From positions 744,001-808,000 of the forward strand of contig NZ_CAXIED010000001.1 in the NCBI RefSeq assembly GCF_964023145.1: a stretch of DNA of 64,000 nucleotides, written 5' to 3'. The stretch is from Chlamydia sp. BM-2023 (GTDB taxonomy: Bacteria > Chlamydiota > Chlamydiia > Chlamydiales > Chlamydiaceae). Positions 18,840 to 28,252 of this stretch are shown one piece after another; position 1 is the first letter of the stretch; every line of letters begins with the position of its first letter. The notes below the pieces were generated by a model, which was not told where the DNA came from, did no database searches, and saw nothing but the letters and a program-made list of their open reading frames with translations. The translations under genes and the position numbers were made by a program.

Positions 18840-20573
18840 ATGAAATCTCCAACCTCTTTTTACCGTAGGTTTTTCCAAGCGTATCACAAGAACTTTCTTG
18901 CTTCACTATCATGGAAATTTGTCATAGTTTTATCAGTAATAGGAATCTATGCTCCTCTGTTTGCTAGTAGTAAACCTATTTTAGTGAAGTGGGAAAATAC
19001 CTTCTTTTCCCCTTTACTTAGATACTTATGGTTCCCAGGTTTTTATACCAAGCCCATAGACCTATTTTTTAACGTCCTTATGGTGACCCTTCCCTTTTTC
19101 ATTATTGCCTGCAAGTGCTTTAAAGGGGGTGTACGTAAGGTTGTTGTTTGGCTTTTACTTATAGCACAAGTTTCAGGTTTTATCTTTGTCTATCGTGGGA
19201 ACATACAAGATCCCTCAGGAGACGAAAATCTTAAGAAATTACGAGCAGAGAAAATTCTGTCACATATTTCTAATAAGAGGGCTGAAAATATTATTTTAAT
19301 TCCTAAAGATATGCGTACCTGGGAATTAGAAAAGCATTATATGAGTAAGTATGAGCAGCTGGGGATATTGATAAAGGCAAAATACCGTAAGTCACAACAC
19401 GAAAAATTACAGAAGTATTGTGTAGCTTATCAGGGGTATAAAGGTTCTCAAATGCCCACTTTGCATTACTTGCAGATGAAAAATGAAAAAGTGTGCTTAG
19501 AGAGGCTTCAGCAAAGATTAAGTAATTTCAAAAATTCTTACGAGGTTTCCCTACAAACCTGGAATAAAGCTATCGATGATTATCGTCCTTTTCTGATGGC
19601 GCTGACAAGAATAGAGCATGATTTAAACCTCGCTCTATATAACAAGGGACATAACGAACACTTACAGTTAGCGTATTCTTCTATAGAGGCAGAGGCAGAG
19701 CCTACGAAAAAGTATTTAATGAATGCTCGCCAGGTGTTGGAAGAGTACCATAAGATTCATAGTGCTATTAATTTTATTCAAGATAAGCGCGCTTGGATTG
19801 ATGAAGAGTCTGCGAAACTTAAAATTCTTATAAGTCCTTTATTCTGTAATTTTCATTGGGAAGATGATGCTGGCGGTTCTCGCGAAATGAATAAGTACGT
19901 ACGCTGGTGGCAGCTTACGCGCATTAATCGCAAAGATCTTTTATCTTCTTTAGTCTTTGGTATTCGCATAGCCTTAGTTGTTGGGGGAATTTCAGTTGCG
20001 ATTGCTTTATTCATAGGTACTGTTATTGGTTTGATTTCTGGATATTTCGGAGGAACTACTGATATGGTTCTTTCTAGATTTACAGAGATTTGGGAAACCA
20101 TGCCTATGCTGTTTATTTTAATGTTGGTTGTATCAATCACCCAGAAAAAATCCCTGATTTTAGATACGGTATTATTAGGATGTTTTGGTTGGACAGGGTT
20201 TAGTAGGTACATCAGGATCGAGACATTAAAGCAAAGAAACATGTCCTATGTTTTGGCAGCTACGAATATGTGTTACAGCCACTATCATATAATGGTACAT
20301 CAGATACTCCCCAACGCTATAGTTCCTGTTATTGCTCTGTTGCCTTTTTCTATGATGGCAATGATTAGCTGTGAAGCGGGGCTAACCTTTTTAGGCCTTG
20401 GAGAGGAAAGTTCATCATCCTGGGGAAATATCATGAGAGAGGGGGTTTCAGCCTTCCCTTCAGAAAGCGCCACTCTTTGGCCTCCGGCTATTTTGCTTAC
20501 AGCGTTGCTTATTGCTATAGCATTGATAGGAGACGGCATTCGAGATGCCTTAGATCCTAGACTACAAGATTAA
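18840..20573 (+). CDS. oppC: Oligopeptide ABC transporter permease OppC, with inserted domain
   Basis: 577 aa, nearly twice a standard OppC. Membrane helices lie near residues 20-42, 68-90 and 98-118. A long charged, helix-rich segment (about 125-340, rich in Lys/Glu and Leu, coiled-coil-like) follows. The C-terminal permease domain starts at about 370 (IRIALVVGGISVAIALFIG), with an EAA loop near 463-490 (AATNMCYSHYHIMVHQILPN) and the typical GLTFLGLG. The ATG has AGGAGG inside the oppB end. No oppD or oppF ATPase gene follows; the next gene is convergent with a 4-nt overlap. Confidence 0.88.
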   Translation: MKSPTSFYRRFFQAYHKNFLASLSWKFVIVLSVIGIYAPLFASSKPILVKWENTFFSPLLRYLWFPGFYTKPIDLFFNVLMVTLPFFIIACKCFKGGVRKVVVWLLLIAQVSGFIFVYRGNIQDPSGDENLKKLRAEKILSHISNKRAENIILIPKDMRTWELEKHYMSKYEQLGILIKAKYRKSQHEKLQKYCVAYQGYKGSQMPTLHYLQMKNEKVCLERLQQRLSNFKNSYEVSLQTWNKAIDDYRPFLMALTRIEHDLNLALYNKGHNEHLQLAYSSIEAEAEPTKKYLMNARQVLEEYHKIHSAINFIQDKRAWIDEESAKLKILISPLFCNFHWEDDAGGSREMNKYVRWWQLTRINRKDLLSSLVFGIRIALVVGGISVAIALFIGTVIGLISGYFGGTTDMVLSRFTEIWETMPMLFILMLVVSITQKKSLILDTVLLGCFGWTGFSRYIRIETLKQRNMSYVLAATNMCYSHYHIMVHQILPNAIVPVIALLPFSMMAMISCEAGLTFLGLGEESSSSWGNIMREGVSAFPSESATLWPPAILLTALLIAIALIGDGIRDALDPRLQD

Positions 20574-21097
20574 TTCAAAGAGCCTTCAAAATTAAGAAGG
20601 ATATCGTGGATTTGCTCTCCTGCGCAGTAATGGCGTTCGCCATTACTTCCTAAAATCCGATGGCAAGGTAGAAAGAGAAGAAAGGGGTTATTTTTACACA
20701 CCGATCCTACAGTACGCGGATGCGTATTTGTTTCTCTTGCGATATCTCCGTATGTACATGTTTGTCCAAAGGGAACTTCCGCAACACAATTGAGGATCAG
20801 TTCTTGTTGTTTAGAGAGAACGGATTTATTGATGTAGGATGAAATAGGAAGAGTCATTTTCTGTGAATATTTTGCACATAGTAAGACGATTTCTTCCATG
20901 GCTTTGTGGGAACCCGCGCTGAGAAATAAACACGAAAATACAGGAGCTACAGAAAGTTGAGTTTTTACAACTGAGTTATTTTGAAAGTGGACGATGACTT
21001 GCAGAGGGGGACATTTTGCTATATGCAAGCCTTGGGAACAGGCTTGCGATAAAGAAAACTTAGAATCTTCAGAGACTAGATAAAGATCTTCAGACAT
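20570..21097 (-). CDS. ogt: Methylated-DNA-protein cysteine methyltransferase
   Basis: Suicide repair protein that removes O6-alkyl groups from guanine. The C-terminal domain contains VPFGQTCTYGDIA and the active-site FLPCHRIL, with Cys145 counting from the ATG at 21097 (175 aa); a TTG at 21136 would add 13 residues and overlap the upstream gene. The usual GGYxGG after PCHR is altered (GERHYCAG). Chlamydial annotations often call it ada, but there is no AraC-type or N-terminal Ada domain. Its stop overlaps that of oppC by 4 nt on the opposite strand. Confidence 0.88.
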   Translation of the reverse strand: MSEDLYLVSEDSKFSLSQACSQGLHIAKCPPLQVIVHFQNNSVVKTQLSVAPVFSCLFLSAGSHKAMEEIVLLCAKYSQKMTLPISSYINKSVLSKQQELILNCVAEVPFGQTCTYGDIARETNTHPRTVGSVCKNNPFLLFLPCHRILGSNGERHYCAGEQIHDILLNFEGSLN

Positions 21098-21110
21098 GGA
21101 AAAAACTAGA

Positions 21111-22082
21111 TTATCCTGCGCTATTGAGTCTCTCAAATTTCGCTTTTGAGACTAGACGTCCGCGGTGATACCATTCGCATTTATAGACACCGGCTGCATA
21201 GACTTTTCTCATACCATGTAAGAAATTATTTCTCCACGAGAGTTCTTCAGCAATGACTTCCTGCTCATTATAACGCAATTCAAAACCATCCTTAGCCCCT
21301 TTTACAAAGGGAATCTCCGCTGTTTTACAGCCATTTTTAAATACCGTAGTAGTTCCGTCTTGGTATCCATAACGCCATTCTTCAATAGTATTAGGAATCC
21401 CTCCAGGGAGGTAGGTTAAACGTAATCCGTGAGTTTGGCCGTTCGAAAAATGCGTGATTGTTTCGGGATCTCTCGTAGGGAAAAAGGTAGTTCTTTTTAC
21501 CATAATTCCATCGTTGAAAGTTTCTTCTGAGAGTAGGACGTTGTTTACAGAAAATGTGGAACGGATGCCTTCCCCATTACGGATGGAAGAGGAGTATTTC
21601 CCGTTAAATGAAGAATAGCGTCCTTCAACCACGCGTCCTTGATGTGTGGTCTCAGTAAAGTAGGGCTCTGTAATGGTGTCGTTGTTATTATTATCTGGCC
21701 AGCGCGTAAGAGTAAGAGAACCGTCTTCTTGGAAGATCTCTTCTTGAGAAGGCAATCCATTAGAAAAGAATGTTTTATAGGAAACTAGCCTACCCTGGTC
21801 GTAAGTTTTAATTGTGGAAAGAGTTGTTGAATGGGGGAATGTTAAAGTTATCTCTCCATGAAGAAGACCTTGAGTGTAAACTTCATAGAGGATAGATCCG
21901 TCTTTTAATACTTTAGTAATTGTTCCGTCACAACCACGTTTTACCCAATCTTTTCCCGATACGATAATTCCATAGTTATTGCGGAAGGTTTCCTTCATAA
22001 CAGAGGAATCTTGTCGTAGAGCTGACCCATAGGTAAAGCATGAGAAAGTGAGCGCGCAAACGCAAAAAAGCAGCTGTTTCAT
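21111..22082 (-). CDS. Secreted YwqK/MORN-like repeat protein
   Basis: 323 aa with a signal peptide (MKQLLFCVCALTFSCFTYGS). The rest is built of short repeats resembling MORN/YwqK motifs: LLHGEITLTFPHS, GRLVSYKTFFSNGLP, FSNGQTHGLRLTYLPGG, GYQDGTTTVFKNG and FLHGMRKVYAAG. This is a beta-hairpin repeat fold of unknown role, annotated elsewhere as YwqK-family antitoxin although there is no toxin here. Positional counterpart of CT476. Its ATG overlaps the pheT stop (ATGA), so it is probably co-transcribed with pheT. Confidence 0.8.
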   Translation of the reverse strand: MKQLLFCVCALTFSCFTYGSALRQDSSVMKETFRNNYGIIVSGKDWVKRGCDGTITKVLKDGSILYEVYTQGLLHGEITLTFPHSTTLSTIKTYDQGRLVSYKTFFSNGLPSQEEIFQEDGSLTLTRWPDNNNNDTITEPYFTETTHQGRVVEGRYSSFNGKYSSSIRNGEGIRSTFSVNNVLLSEETFNDGIMVKRTTFFPTRDPETITHFSNGQTHGLRLTYLPGGIPNTIEEWRYGYQDGTTTVFKNGCKTAEIPFVKGAKDGFELRYNEQEVIAEELSWRNNFLHGMRKVYAAGVYKCEWYHRGRLVSKAKFERLNSAG

Positions 22083-24463
22083 GAATCGATAGTTCCTATT
22101 GTGTCGTTTAGTTGCTCATTAAGCATAACAATTAAACGCTCATGTTCTTCTTCAATTTCTTGACTAGATAATGTTCTTTCTTTGTCTTGAAATACAAGAC
22201 GTAGAGAAACATTCTTATTCTGTGTAGCGGAGTTCCTATTTTGATATATACTGATAATGGAAACACTTTCAAGCCATTTAGAATGGAAACTTAAAAGTTT
22301 TTCCCGTAAAGAATCCGCAGGTAGGGATTCATGAACTGTAATTGTCGTATCCCTGAATGATGAGGGGTAAATAGGATAAGGTTTGTATACGTTTGTTGAT
22401 TTTTTCTTAGCGAGTAGCAAAGCATCTACGGAAAGCTCCGCAAAAAATACTGAATGTTTGATTTGCGCTTTCTTACACAGTTGAGGATGTACAGTCCCAA
22501 ATCTTGCTATTAAATGCTTATGAAGATAGAGCTCCGCCTGCTGGTAAGGATGGAAGTTCATATTGTTACTAGCTTTAATAGTGTAGGCATGAGACGGAAT
22601 GCTAAGATGTTGCAACAACCTCTCTACCCATCCTTTTATAGAATAAAAGGTTAATGGGCGATTGTGAGCTATCCAAGATAGCTCTTCTGCTTGACCAGAG
22701 AGGATAATTCCTAAACTTTGGGTTTCCTTATATTTTGTTTCTGCTTTTGTGTATGTTGTCCCTAATTCAAAAGCATGTACGTAAGGCGCTTGTCTATTAA
22801 GATTAGTTGCTGTGCTTTTTAATAAGCCGGGAAGTAAAGAGGCTCGAAGTACCGTAGCATGTTTTGATCCTTGTAGGGCAACACAGTCGGAGTCTTGCCT
22901 ATCTAGAGCTGCTGTTTCTGAATCTAGAAGATCGCAGGTAAAAAATTGTTGTAGCCCCGATTGTGCTAGGAAATCAACAATATTCCTTTTTAGGGCATAA
23001 ATTGGAGTGTAAACAGGAATTGCCTTCTTTTTGTTTATTTTCCAAGGTTCCGTTCTACATATTTCTTCAACAAGATCGATTTCTTCATGAATATCGTGGC
23101 GATAAGAAGGAATTTGTACAGATAAAGCAGAATTATCCTTAGAAACAATAGGGAATCCTAAAGAGCTAAGCTTGTCGCTCAAAGCTTCTTCATTTAAAGA
23201 TATTCCTAGTATTCTTTTTACTGTTTGTAGGCGTAAGGATAGTGAGGAGCTTTCTGGTGCAGCACCTAAAACATGAATGGGGGAAACTACAGCATTAGGA
23301 AAAAGTTTTTGTATGTGATGAATAGCAGCATACAACGAGGGCAATACATTATTTGAGTCAACACCTCGTGTGAAGCGATACGCAGCTTCAGAATGTATAG
23401 GAAGATGCGTTTGTGATGCACGTATTGCTTTAGGTAGGAAGTAGGCAGCTTCTAAAACAATATCTGTTGTTGCATCATTGAAAGAAGAGTCAAGGCTTCC
23501 CATGACCCCCGCTAGTCCCACAGTATGATGTTTATCACAAATAATTAGTGTTCCCTGGGGGACGGCTACTTCTTCATTATTAAGAAGTTTTAGGGTTTGT
23601 TGTTCTTCAGATTTTTGTGCTCTTAGGGTGTCAAAATCAATAGCTTTTGCATCATAGACATGTAGAGGTTGTCCTAAGGACAACATAATGTAATTTGTAA
23701 TGTCTACGATTGAATTAATGGGCTTTTGTTTGCTTTCTCTTAGGATGTTTTGTAAATCTTGAGAGGAGGGTTGTGAAGAAACTCCAGAAATTTTTACGTA
23801 ACAGAAAATAGGGCAAAGACTTTCGTCGTATTGATCCTGAGTTTTTGTTGTTGTCTGTAGAGGGGAGAAGGAAAAGTCCTCAGGGATGGTAAGCTCTACG
23901 TTTGTTACATGGGTAATTTCTCTGGCAAGCCCTAAAAGAGAAGCGCAATGACCTAAATTTGGGGTTAGGGAGCATTCTATAAAAGTGTCAGATAAGAGAG
24001 CGCAAGCACCTTCTCCTAAGGGAGTATTTTCCGGAAATTCAAACAGTCCTCTTTCTGTTGTTTGTAAATGGGGGAAGCCTAATTCATCTGCTCCGCAGCA
24101 CATCCCTTGGGATTCTACTCCACGCAATTTAGATTTTTTTATGGTATAAGCTTGACCATTCTCGTCATGCAGCTTAGCTCCAGGAAGAGCTAGGGGGACT
24201 ATGATTCCCGGACGGCAGTTGGGGGCTCCACAGACTACTTGATGTTCGTGTTCTCCATCGAAGAGAGTGGCAACGACGAGTTTGTCTGCATTAGGATGAG
24301 GGATAGTTTTTAAGACTTTTGCTGTGACAATGGAGGAAAAGGAACACGCAAGAAGAGTTTCTATTTCTGTTTCTATTCCTATATGATCGCAAGCTTCTAT
24401 AATTTGCTTTATAGGTAAAGGAGAAGAAAAAAATCTTTGCAATGAGGATAAAGAAACTCGCAT
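22079..24463 (-). CDS. pheT: Phenylalanyl-tRNA synthetase beta subunit
   Basis: Beta chain of the alpha2-beta2 synthetase charging tRNA-Phe. The start MRVSLSSLQRFF is the usual PheT beginning, so the ATG at 24463 is used (794 aa); upstream in-frame codons to 24523 are unlikely. In order: N-terminal domain, EMAP/OB-type tRNA-binding domain (about 37-150, VVATLFDGEHEHQVVCGAPN), B3/B4 editing domain, B5 domain, catalytic-like core and the C-terminal anticodon-binding ferredoxin-fold domain (FRDTTITVHESLPADSL). pheS is not in the window. It is divergent from the LysM gene. Confidence 0.95.
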   Translation of the reverse strand: MRVSLSSLQRFFSSPLPIKQIIEACDHIGIETEIETLLACSFSSIVTAKVLKTIPHPNADKLVVATLFDGEHEHQVVCGAPNCRPGIIVPLALPGAKLHDENGQAYTIKKSKLRGVESQGMCCGADELGFPHLQTTERGLFEFPENTPLGEGACALLSDTFIECSLTPNLGHCASLLGLAREITHVTNVELTIPEDFSFSPLQTTTKTQDQYDESLCPIFCYVKISGVSSQPSSQDLQNILRESKQKPINSIVDITNYIMLSLGQPLHVYDAKAIDFDTLRAQKSEEQQTLKLLNNEEVAVPQGTLIICDKHHTVGLAGVMGSLDSSFNDATTDIVLEAAYFLPKAIRASQTHLPIHSEAAYRFTRGVDSNNVLPSLYAAIHHIQKLFPNAVVSPIHVLGAAPESSSLSLRLQTVKRILGISLNEEALSDKLSSLGFPIVSKDNSALSVQIPSYRHDIHEEIDLVEEICRTEPWKINKKKAIPVYTPIYALKRNIVDFLAQSGLQQFFTCDLLDSETAALDRQDSDCVALQGSKHATVLRASLLPGLLKSTATNLNRQAPYVHAFELGTTYTKAETKYKETQSLGIILSGQAEELSWIAHNRPLTFYSIKGWVERLLQHLSIPSHAYTIKASNNMNFHPYQQAELYLHKHLIARFGTVHPQLCKKAQIKHSVFFAELSVDALLLAKKKSTNVYKPYPIYPSSFRDTTITVHESLPADSLREKLLSFHSKWLESVSIISIYQNRNSATQNKNVSLRLVFQDKERTLSSQEIEEEHERLIVMLNEQLNDTIGTIDS

Positions 24464-24569
24464 GGATATTAAATATGAGACGTTTTTATGACAGATTTTA
24501 CGGGGAGGGGTGTATAGTGGCAAGTATTTTAATATTCGGAGAAAAACTAAGCTTTTGGAGTAATCTTTA

Positions 24570-25655
24570 ATGACCTCACAAAAAACGACTAGATGGCTGT
24601 GGCAAGCGTTAGTTTTGAGTGCGGTGTTGAATATTGTTTTTTTGCTTTTGTTCTATTCAACAGTCTTTCGCAAGGATATTTATAAACTACGTTTATTTTC
24701 CGGCCCTTTGGTAGCAAAGAGCTGTCGTGTAAAAAAAATCCCTGAGGATTTTTTAGAGTATTTATCGCGAGCTTCTCTTGAGGATCTTTACGATCTTTTA
24801 GATGAGGATCGTTTGCTTTATGGTCGTCCTATAAAAGTCTGGGCGTTGAGTGTTGCCATTCATGGTTATGATGTAGATGTAAGTAGCGTGTTATCGCATC
24901 CTCTGACTTTTACGGAATTGAAAAGTAAGGGAAAGAGTTGGTTATTACCTAATTTGGCAGATAACGAGTACGGCTTAGTACGAAAATATCTCTCTTTGGA
25001 GAGGTATCCTTTTACCTCTCGAGGGTTGTTTATTGCTATTTCTAAAAATTTAGAGCGTGGTGTTGTTGATGAGGATTGTTTATATCATTTCTGTCACACC
25101 GCGGAATTTTTATATTTGCGAACGTTACTTTGTGGAGCCGACGAGCAAGTCTCTACAGTAGCTTCATTGGCGCGTATGGTCATACGTAATGGAGAACAAG
25201 TCTTTTTTTCTTTATGTAATGAGAGCAATCGTGCCACGGCAATATCTGATGAGCAGCGTCAAAAAATTTTATCAACCTATTTAGATTTGGGAGAGCCTTT
25301 AGCTGCTTTGCTATTACTAGTTCATGATGAAGATTGGGTGGTGCATGAATTTACAGATGCTGCCTTGCAAACTTTTGTAGATCTTCTTCCTAAAGAGTCA
25401 CCGTATAGTCAGAATTTTATTTCACGGCTAGAGTCTACTCCTCGAGTGGTTCATAATACACACAAAGAAGTAACTTCTGATTTGGGAGATAAAGAGGCGA
25501 ATTTTGAAGATTACATTATCAAAGATGGAGATTCTTTATGGTTAATAGCTCGTCGTTATGGTCTGACTATTGAAGAGATTATGCGCGTGAATCACATGAA
25601 TCATCATCGCTTGCTTCCTGGGAAACGTCTAAAGCTTCCTCCAAAGTCGTCATAG
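24570..25655 (+). CDS. LysM-domain membrane-anchored protein
   Basis: 361 aa. An N-terminal basic segment and one membrane helix (about 10-30, [18 protein letters not shown]) point to a type II membrane protein facing the periplasm. The middle is helical and unrecognised. The C-terminal LysM domain is about 312-357 ([18 protein letters not shown] and [10 protein letters not shown]), a glycan/peptidoglycan-binding module. TTGGAG lies 12 nt before the ATG. Positional counterpart of CT474. The 3' end overlaps yidD on the other strand by 77 nt. It may link membrane and the scarce chlamydial peptidoglycan at division (inference). Confidence 0.85.
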   Translation: MTSQKTTRWLWQALVLSAVLNIVFLLLFYSTVFRKDIYKLRLFSGPLVAKSCRVKKIPEDFLEYLSRASLEDLYDLLDEDRLLYGRPIKVWALSVAIHGYDVDVSSVLSHPLTFTELKSKGKSWLLPNLADNEYGLVRKYLSLERYPFTSRGLFIAISKNLERGVVDEDCLYHFCHTAEFLYLRTLLCGADEQVSTVASLARMVIRNGEQVFFSLCNESNRATAISDEQRQKILSTYLDLGEPLAALLLLVHDEDWVVHEFTDAALQTFVDLLPKESPYSQNFISRLESTPRVVHNTHKEVTSDLGDKEANFEDYIIKDGDSLWLIARRYGLTIEEIMRVNHMNHHRLLPGKRLKLPPKSS

Positions 25656-25887
25656 GAACGAGATCTACTCCACCTGGGTGCCAGGGACCGCACTTTCCCA
25701 CTCTTTTTACTATTAATCCTATCCCTTTGATACATCCGTGCCGCTTTAGAGCTTGCAGAGCGTACTGTGAGCACGAGGGGAAAAATCTACAAGGGCTTCC
25801 CAAAAGAGGAGAAATCGTCCATCTGTAAATATGGATCAAAGTACAGCATAGGTGTGTAGGTAATTTTTTTAAAAATTTAAATGACAT
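25579..25887 (-). CDS. yidD: Membrane protein insertion efficiency factor YidD
   Basis: Small cytoplasmic-face protein that assists YidC-dependent membrane insertion. The signature is [20 protein letters not shown] followed by [14 protein letters not shown] and [13 protein letters not shown]. About 102 aa from the ATG at 25887; a TTG at 25911 is less likely. The start overlaps the stop of the upstream DUF155 gene by 11 nt. The C-terminal tail ([18 protein letters not shown]) is acidic and lies antisense to the LysM gene end. Confidence 0.93.
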   Translation of the reverse strand: MSFKFLKKLPTHLCCTLIHIYRWTISPLLGSPCRFFPSCSQYALQALKRHGCIKGIGLIVKRVGKCGPWHPGGVDLVPMTTLEEALDVSQEASDDDSCDSRA

Positions 25888-26671
25888 TGAAAACGTCTTT
25901 AAGCAGTGCAACAGTAACTTCTAGCATAATTAGCCAGATGATAGTCCATTCTAGTGATGAGGAGTGTTGGTGGTTGAGTTGGTCATTTAAGATTTCCAGA
26001 ACATCTCCAAGGATGGTTAGCCTGTGATTAAGAACATTAATTCTGGCGTTAATATCTAAACAATTTAGAACATCGATATAAATGGGCTGTGTTTTGGGGT
26101 GCTCCCAGAAAAAATCTGGCTCATCAAGAATATCAGAATGGAGATTTACAGACGCTTTATCTAAAAATAATTTACCGATTTTTTTTGCTATGGCCCTTCT
26201 TGGCATGGAAATTTTTCCTTTTGTTGCCAAATCTTGGGGTAGGCGTTTGGAGTCTTCGATAGTTTTGTAAATAGTTGCTTCGAATATGGTAAGTTTTACT
26301 GATTGAGCGAGCCCAAAGGATATTGCCAGTTTTGTATTTAGCTGGGAGTCGGCGAGAATAAGTCTATCTCTGCGTATTTGGAGTTTTTCTCCGTAATGAA
26401 AAGTGTAGCAGTCAATTTCCGGAAGGGGGAGAATCTCCGGAGAAGCCGTAACAATAGATTGAAGAATTTTAATTTCTTCGGACTCTTGCCATCCCCAAAA
26501 TACGGCAACTCCGAAAGGAAAAAATACCGCTATTTTATCACATTCTTCAGGAGTTTCTGAAGAAACCAAAACGTATTCCCTGGAGAGAACGGTGGGGAAA
26601 CGTGTTTTGAGTAAGTGAAATAGTACGTGGAGGTTATAAGACGAAGCTGTGCAATGGGCAGTACAACGCAT
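25877..26671 (-). CDS. DUF155 (RMND1/YagE/Sif2 family) protein
   Basis: 264 aa from the ATG at 26671. DUF155 landmarks in order: [11 protein letters not shown] (about 50-60), [17 protein letters not shown] (about 114-130), EPDFFWEHP (about 180), [19 protein letters not shown] (about 211-229), [13 protein letters not shown] (about 240) and one C-terminal hydrophobic helix anchoring it in the membrane. In mitochondria RMND1 anchors the ribosome at the inner membrane; the bacterial role is unknown. It overlaps yidD, a membrane-insertion factor, which fits a joint role at the membrane (inference). Confidence 0.85.
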   Translation of the reverse strand: MRCTAHCTASSYNLHVLFHLLKTRFPTVLSREYVLVSSETPEECDKIAVFFPFGVAVFWGWQESEEIKILQSIVTASPEILPLPEIDCYTFHYGEKLQIRRDRLILADSQLNTKLAISFGLAQSVKLTIFEATIYKTIEDSKRLPQDLATKGKISMPRRAIAKKIGKLFLDKASVNLHSDILDEPDFFWEHPKTQPIYIDVLNCLDINARINVLNHRLTILGDVLEILNDQLNHQHSSSLEWTIIWLIMLEVTVALLKDVFNVI

Positions 26672-26782
26672 GATTCCCAAAAATTATCATATAAGTTTCT
26701 TCTAATGTACTGCATTTTTGCTCAGTCGGAAACATTTTTTTTCTTGAGGTAAAGGGGATAGCCTCGGTAAGCTAGTTTTTTT

Positions 26783-26864
26783 GCGGGAGTGGCGGAATTG
26801 GTATACGCGCTATCTTGAGGTGGTAGTGGAGCTTTCCTTAGGGGTTCGAGTCCCCTCTTTCGCA
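26783..26864 (+). tRNA. tRNA-Leu (anticodon GAG)
   Basis: Acceptor GCGGGAG pairs with CTTTCGC, with discriminator A at 26864. Anticodon stem CTATC/GGTAG encloses the loop TTGAGGT, giving GAG. A long variable arm (class II) and the T arm GGGGTTCGAGTCCCC are present. CCA is not encoded. A weak promoter (TTGAGG, 18-nt spacer, TAAGCT) precedes it. Confidence 0.97.
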
Positions 26865-26951
26865 ATAGAAGTTGCTTTTAGGCCTCTTCTTCTTGATTTC
26901 TTTATCTTGACTTTTCATATTAAGCATAGTTTGAAGTTTTGGGTGTAAACC

Positions 26952-27542
26952 TTGCGGTTTCTTTCTGTTTTTCTTTTTTTCTTCTCATGTTTAACCTCAT
27001 TGAGTTTTCCTCTGTTTTCTGAGCATTACCTTTCTGAGGAAGAAAAATTTTATATAGAGCAGTTTAATTTTTCTGGGTCTTTCCCTGATATGGAGACTAT
27101 GGAAATACAAGCTCAGAGAAAAAAGCGTGTTCATTTAGATGCTTCTGGGGATTTCCCTAAGTTAGAGTCTATAGTTTATCAAGGATCTTTTGGATTTTTG
27201 CGTGCTAAGTTAACAGGGAACTTTCCTAGATTGACATCACTAGCTGTGACGGGGACCTCATGTAAAATGGACTTAGACTTTCGTGGGCAATGGGAAAGAA
27301 ATACCGTGATTACCGTGCGTAATGAAGGGGAACCTTTGATATTGGCTCTTCCTCAGGATGTAGGTGTGGTTGTTCATACGAAAGTTTCTACAAAAGGCAA
27401 GGTCATAATAGAGGGTGACTTGGTAAAATGTGGTCGGGGTATTTGGAATAAAACGTACTGCAATGCCTGGGTGGGGTTATCCCCAATTACTCTAATCTTT
27501 GAAGTGCAAAGTGGCTCCGGCGGAACCATTACTTTGCGATAG
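26952..27542 (+). CDS. Secreted protein with 23-residue repeats
   Basis: 196 aa starting at TTG 26952, the only start codon before the signal peptide ([20 protein letters not shown]). The mature part contains four tandem units of 23-24 residues beginning at about 42, 66, 89 and 112: [33 protein letters not shown] and [11 protein letters not shown]. Each pairs a turn (G-x-F-P) with alternating hydrophobics, suggesting a small beta-solenoid or stacked beta sheet. No named family recognised. Its 3' end overlaps recO on the other strand by 14 nt. A periplasmic or outer-surface location is expected. Confidence 0.72.
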   Translation: MRFLSVFLFFFSCLTSLSFPLFSEHYLSEEEKFYIEQFNFSGSFPDMETMEIQAQRKKRVHLDASGDFPKLESIVYQGSFGFLRAKLTGNFPRLTSLAVTGTSCKMDLDFRGQWERNTVITVRNEGEPLILALPQDVGVVVHTKVSTKGKVIIEGDLVKCGRGIWNKTYCNAWVGLSPITLIFEVQSGSGGTITLR

Positions 27543-28248
27543 CTCTTTTGTTTCTATTTTTATCTTTATGAATTGTACTTGCGAATAGCTGGATAATTTT
27601 TGTGGAGAAGTCCGTAGGAAAGTCCGAGAGATGCAGAAGTTCTTGGAATTGCTTTGCGTGTACCAGAGCATAAAGAACTTGTTCTTCTTCATTTTCTATA
27701 ATCACTGCAAATTCTGGTTTATGTTCTAGGCAAAATTTTAGTCCTTTATGGCGGTAGAACGTCGGAGAATCTATAGTTTTTCTGCACAATGAACATGTTG
27801 GTGAAAGGTCGAGAATCCCTTCATATTGTAAAAGTTTAAGAAGGAAAGTTGCTGAGAACATTTCAGGATTTTTACTTTCTGGCAGGCGATGAAGAAAGTT
27901 TAAAAATAGGGAGAAAAGTGGTTGTGAGGGCTTTTCTTGCCACTGGGAATCCAAAATACTTTGTGCCATTTTCCCTGCAGCTTGAAGTAGAGAATAGGAG
28001 TTTTTGATTTCTGAAAAAGCATTTTTTAATTCTGCGCAAGCGAGCTTACGCATTTTTGGAGGGGAGTATTCTAAATGATAAATTCCCAAGGATAGAGGAA
28101 TGAGAGCTTCTCTAAACTCATAGTGTAGGGCTTGCCCTTGCTTCGCAAAGAAGGTCATCAAGCCTAAAGGGGAAAATATTGTCGTTATGCAATGATTTTT
28201 CCCTGAGGGGAGATTTTGTAATGCAATTCCAGGCGTGAAGGTATACAT
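27529..28248 (-). CDS. recO: DNA repair protein RecO
   Basis: Recombination mediator loading RecA with RecR in the RecFOR pathway. An N-terminal OB-fold (about 1-78, [14 protein letters not shown], then [18 protein letters not shown]) is followed by a helical domain with a zinc-binding cluster CSLCRK ... FCLEH (about 152-175). 239 aa, normal length. It begins 4 nt after the stop of the PD-(D/E)XK gene upstream, suggesting one transcript with that gene and hpf. Confidence 0.88.
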   Translation of the reverse strand: MYTFTPGIALQNLPSGKNHCITTIFSPLGLMTFFAKQGQALHYEFREALIPLSLGIYHLEYSPPKMRKLACAELKNAFSEIKNSYSLLQAAGKMAQSILDSQWQEKPSQPLFSLFLNFLHRLPESKNPEMFSATFLLKLLQYEGILDLSPTCSLCRKTIDSPTFYRHKGLKFCLEHKPEFAVIIENEEEQVLYALVHAKQFQELLHLSDFPTDFSTKIIQLFASTIHKDKNRNKRAIAK

Positions 28249-28252
28249 GATG

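Noticed and set aside
27590..27640. String GTAGGAAAGTCCGAGAG resembling part of the RNase P RNA core
   Set aside because: It lies inside recO coding sequence on the other strand, and no surrounding RNase P helices are present.
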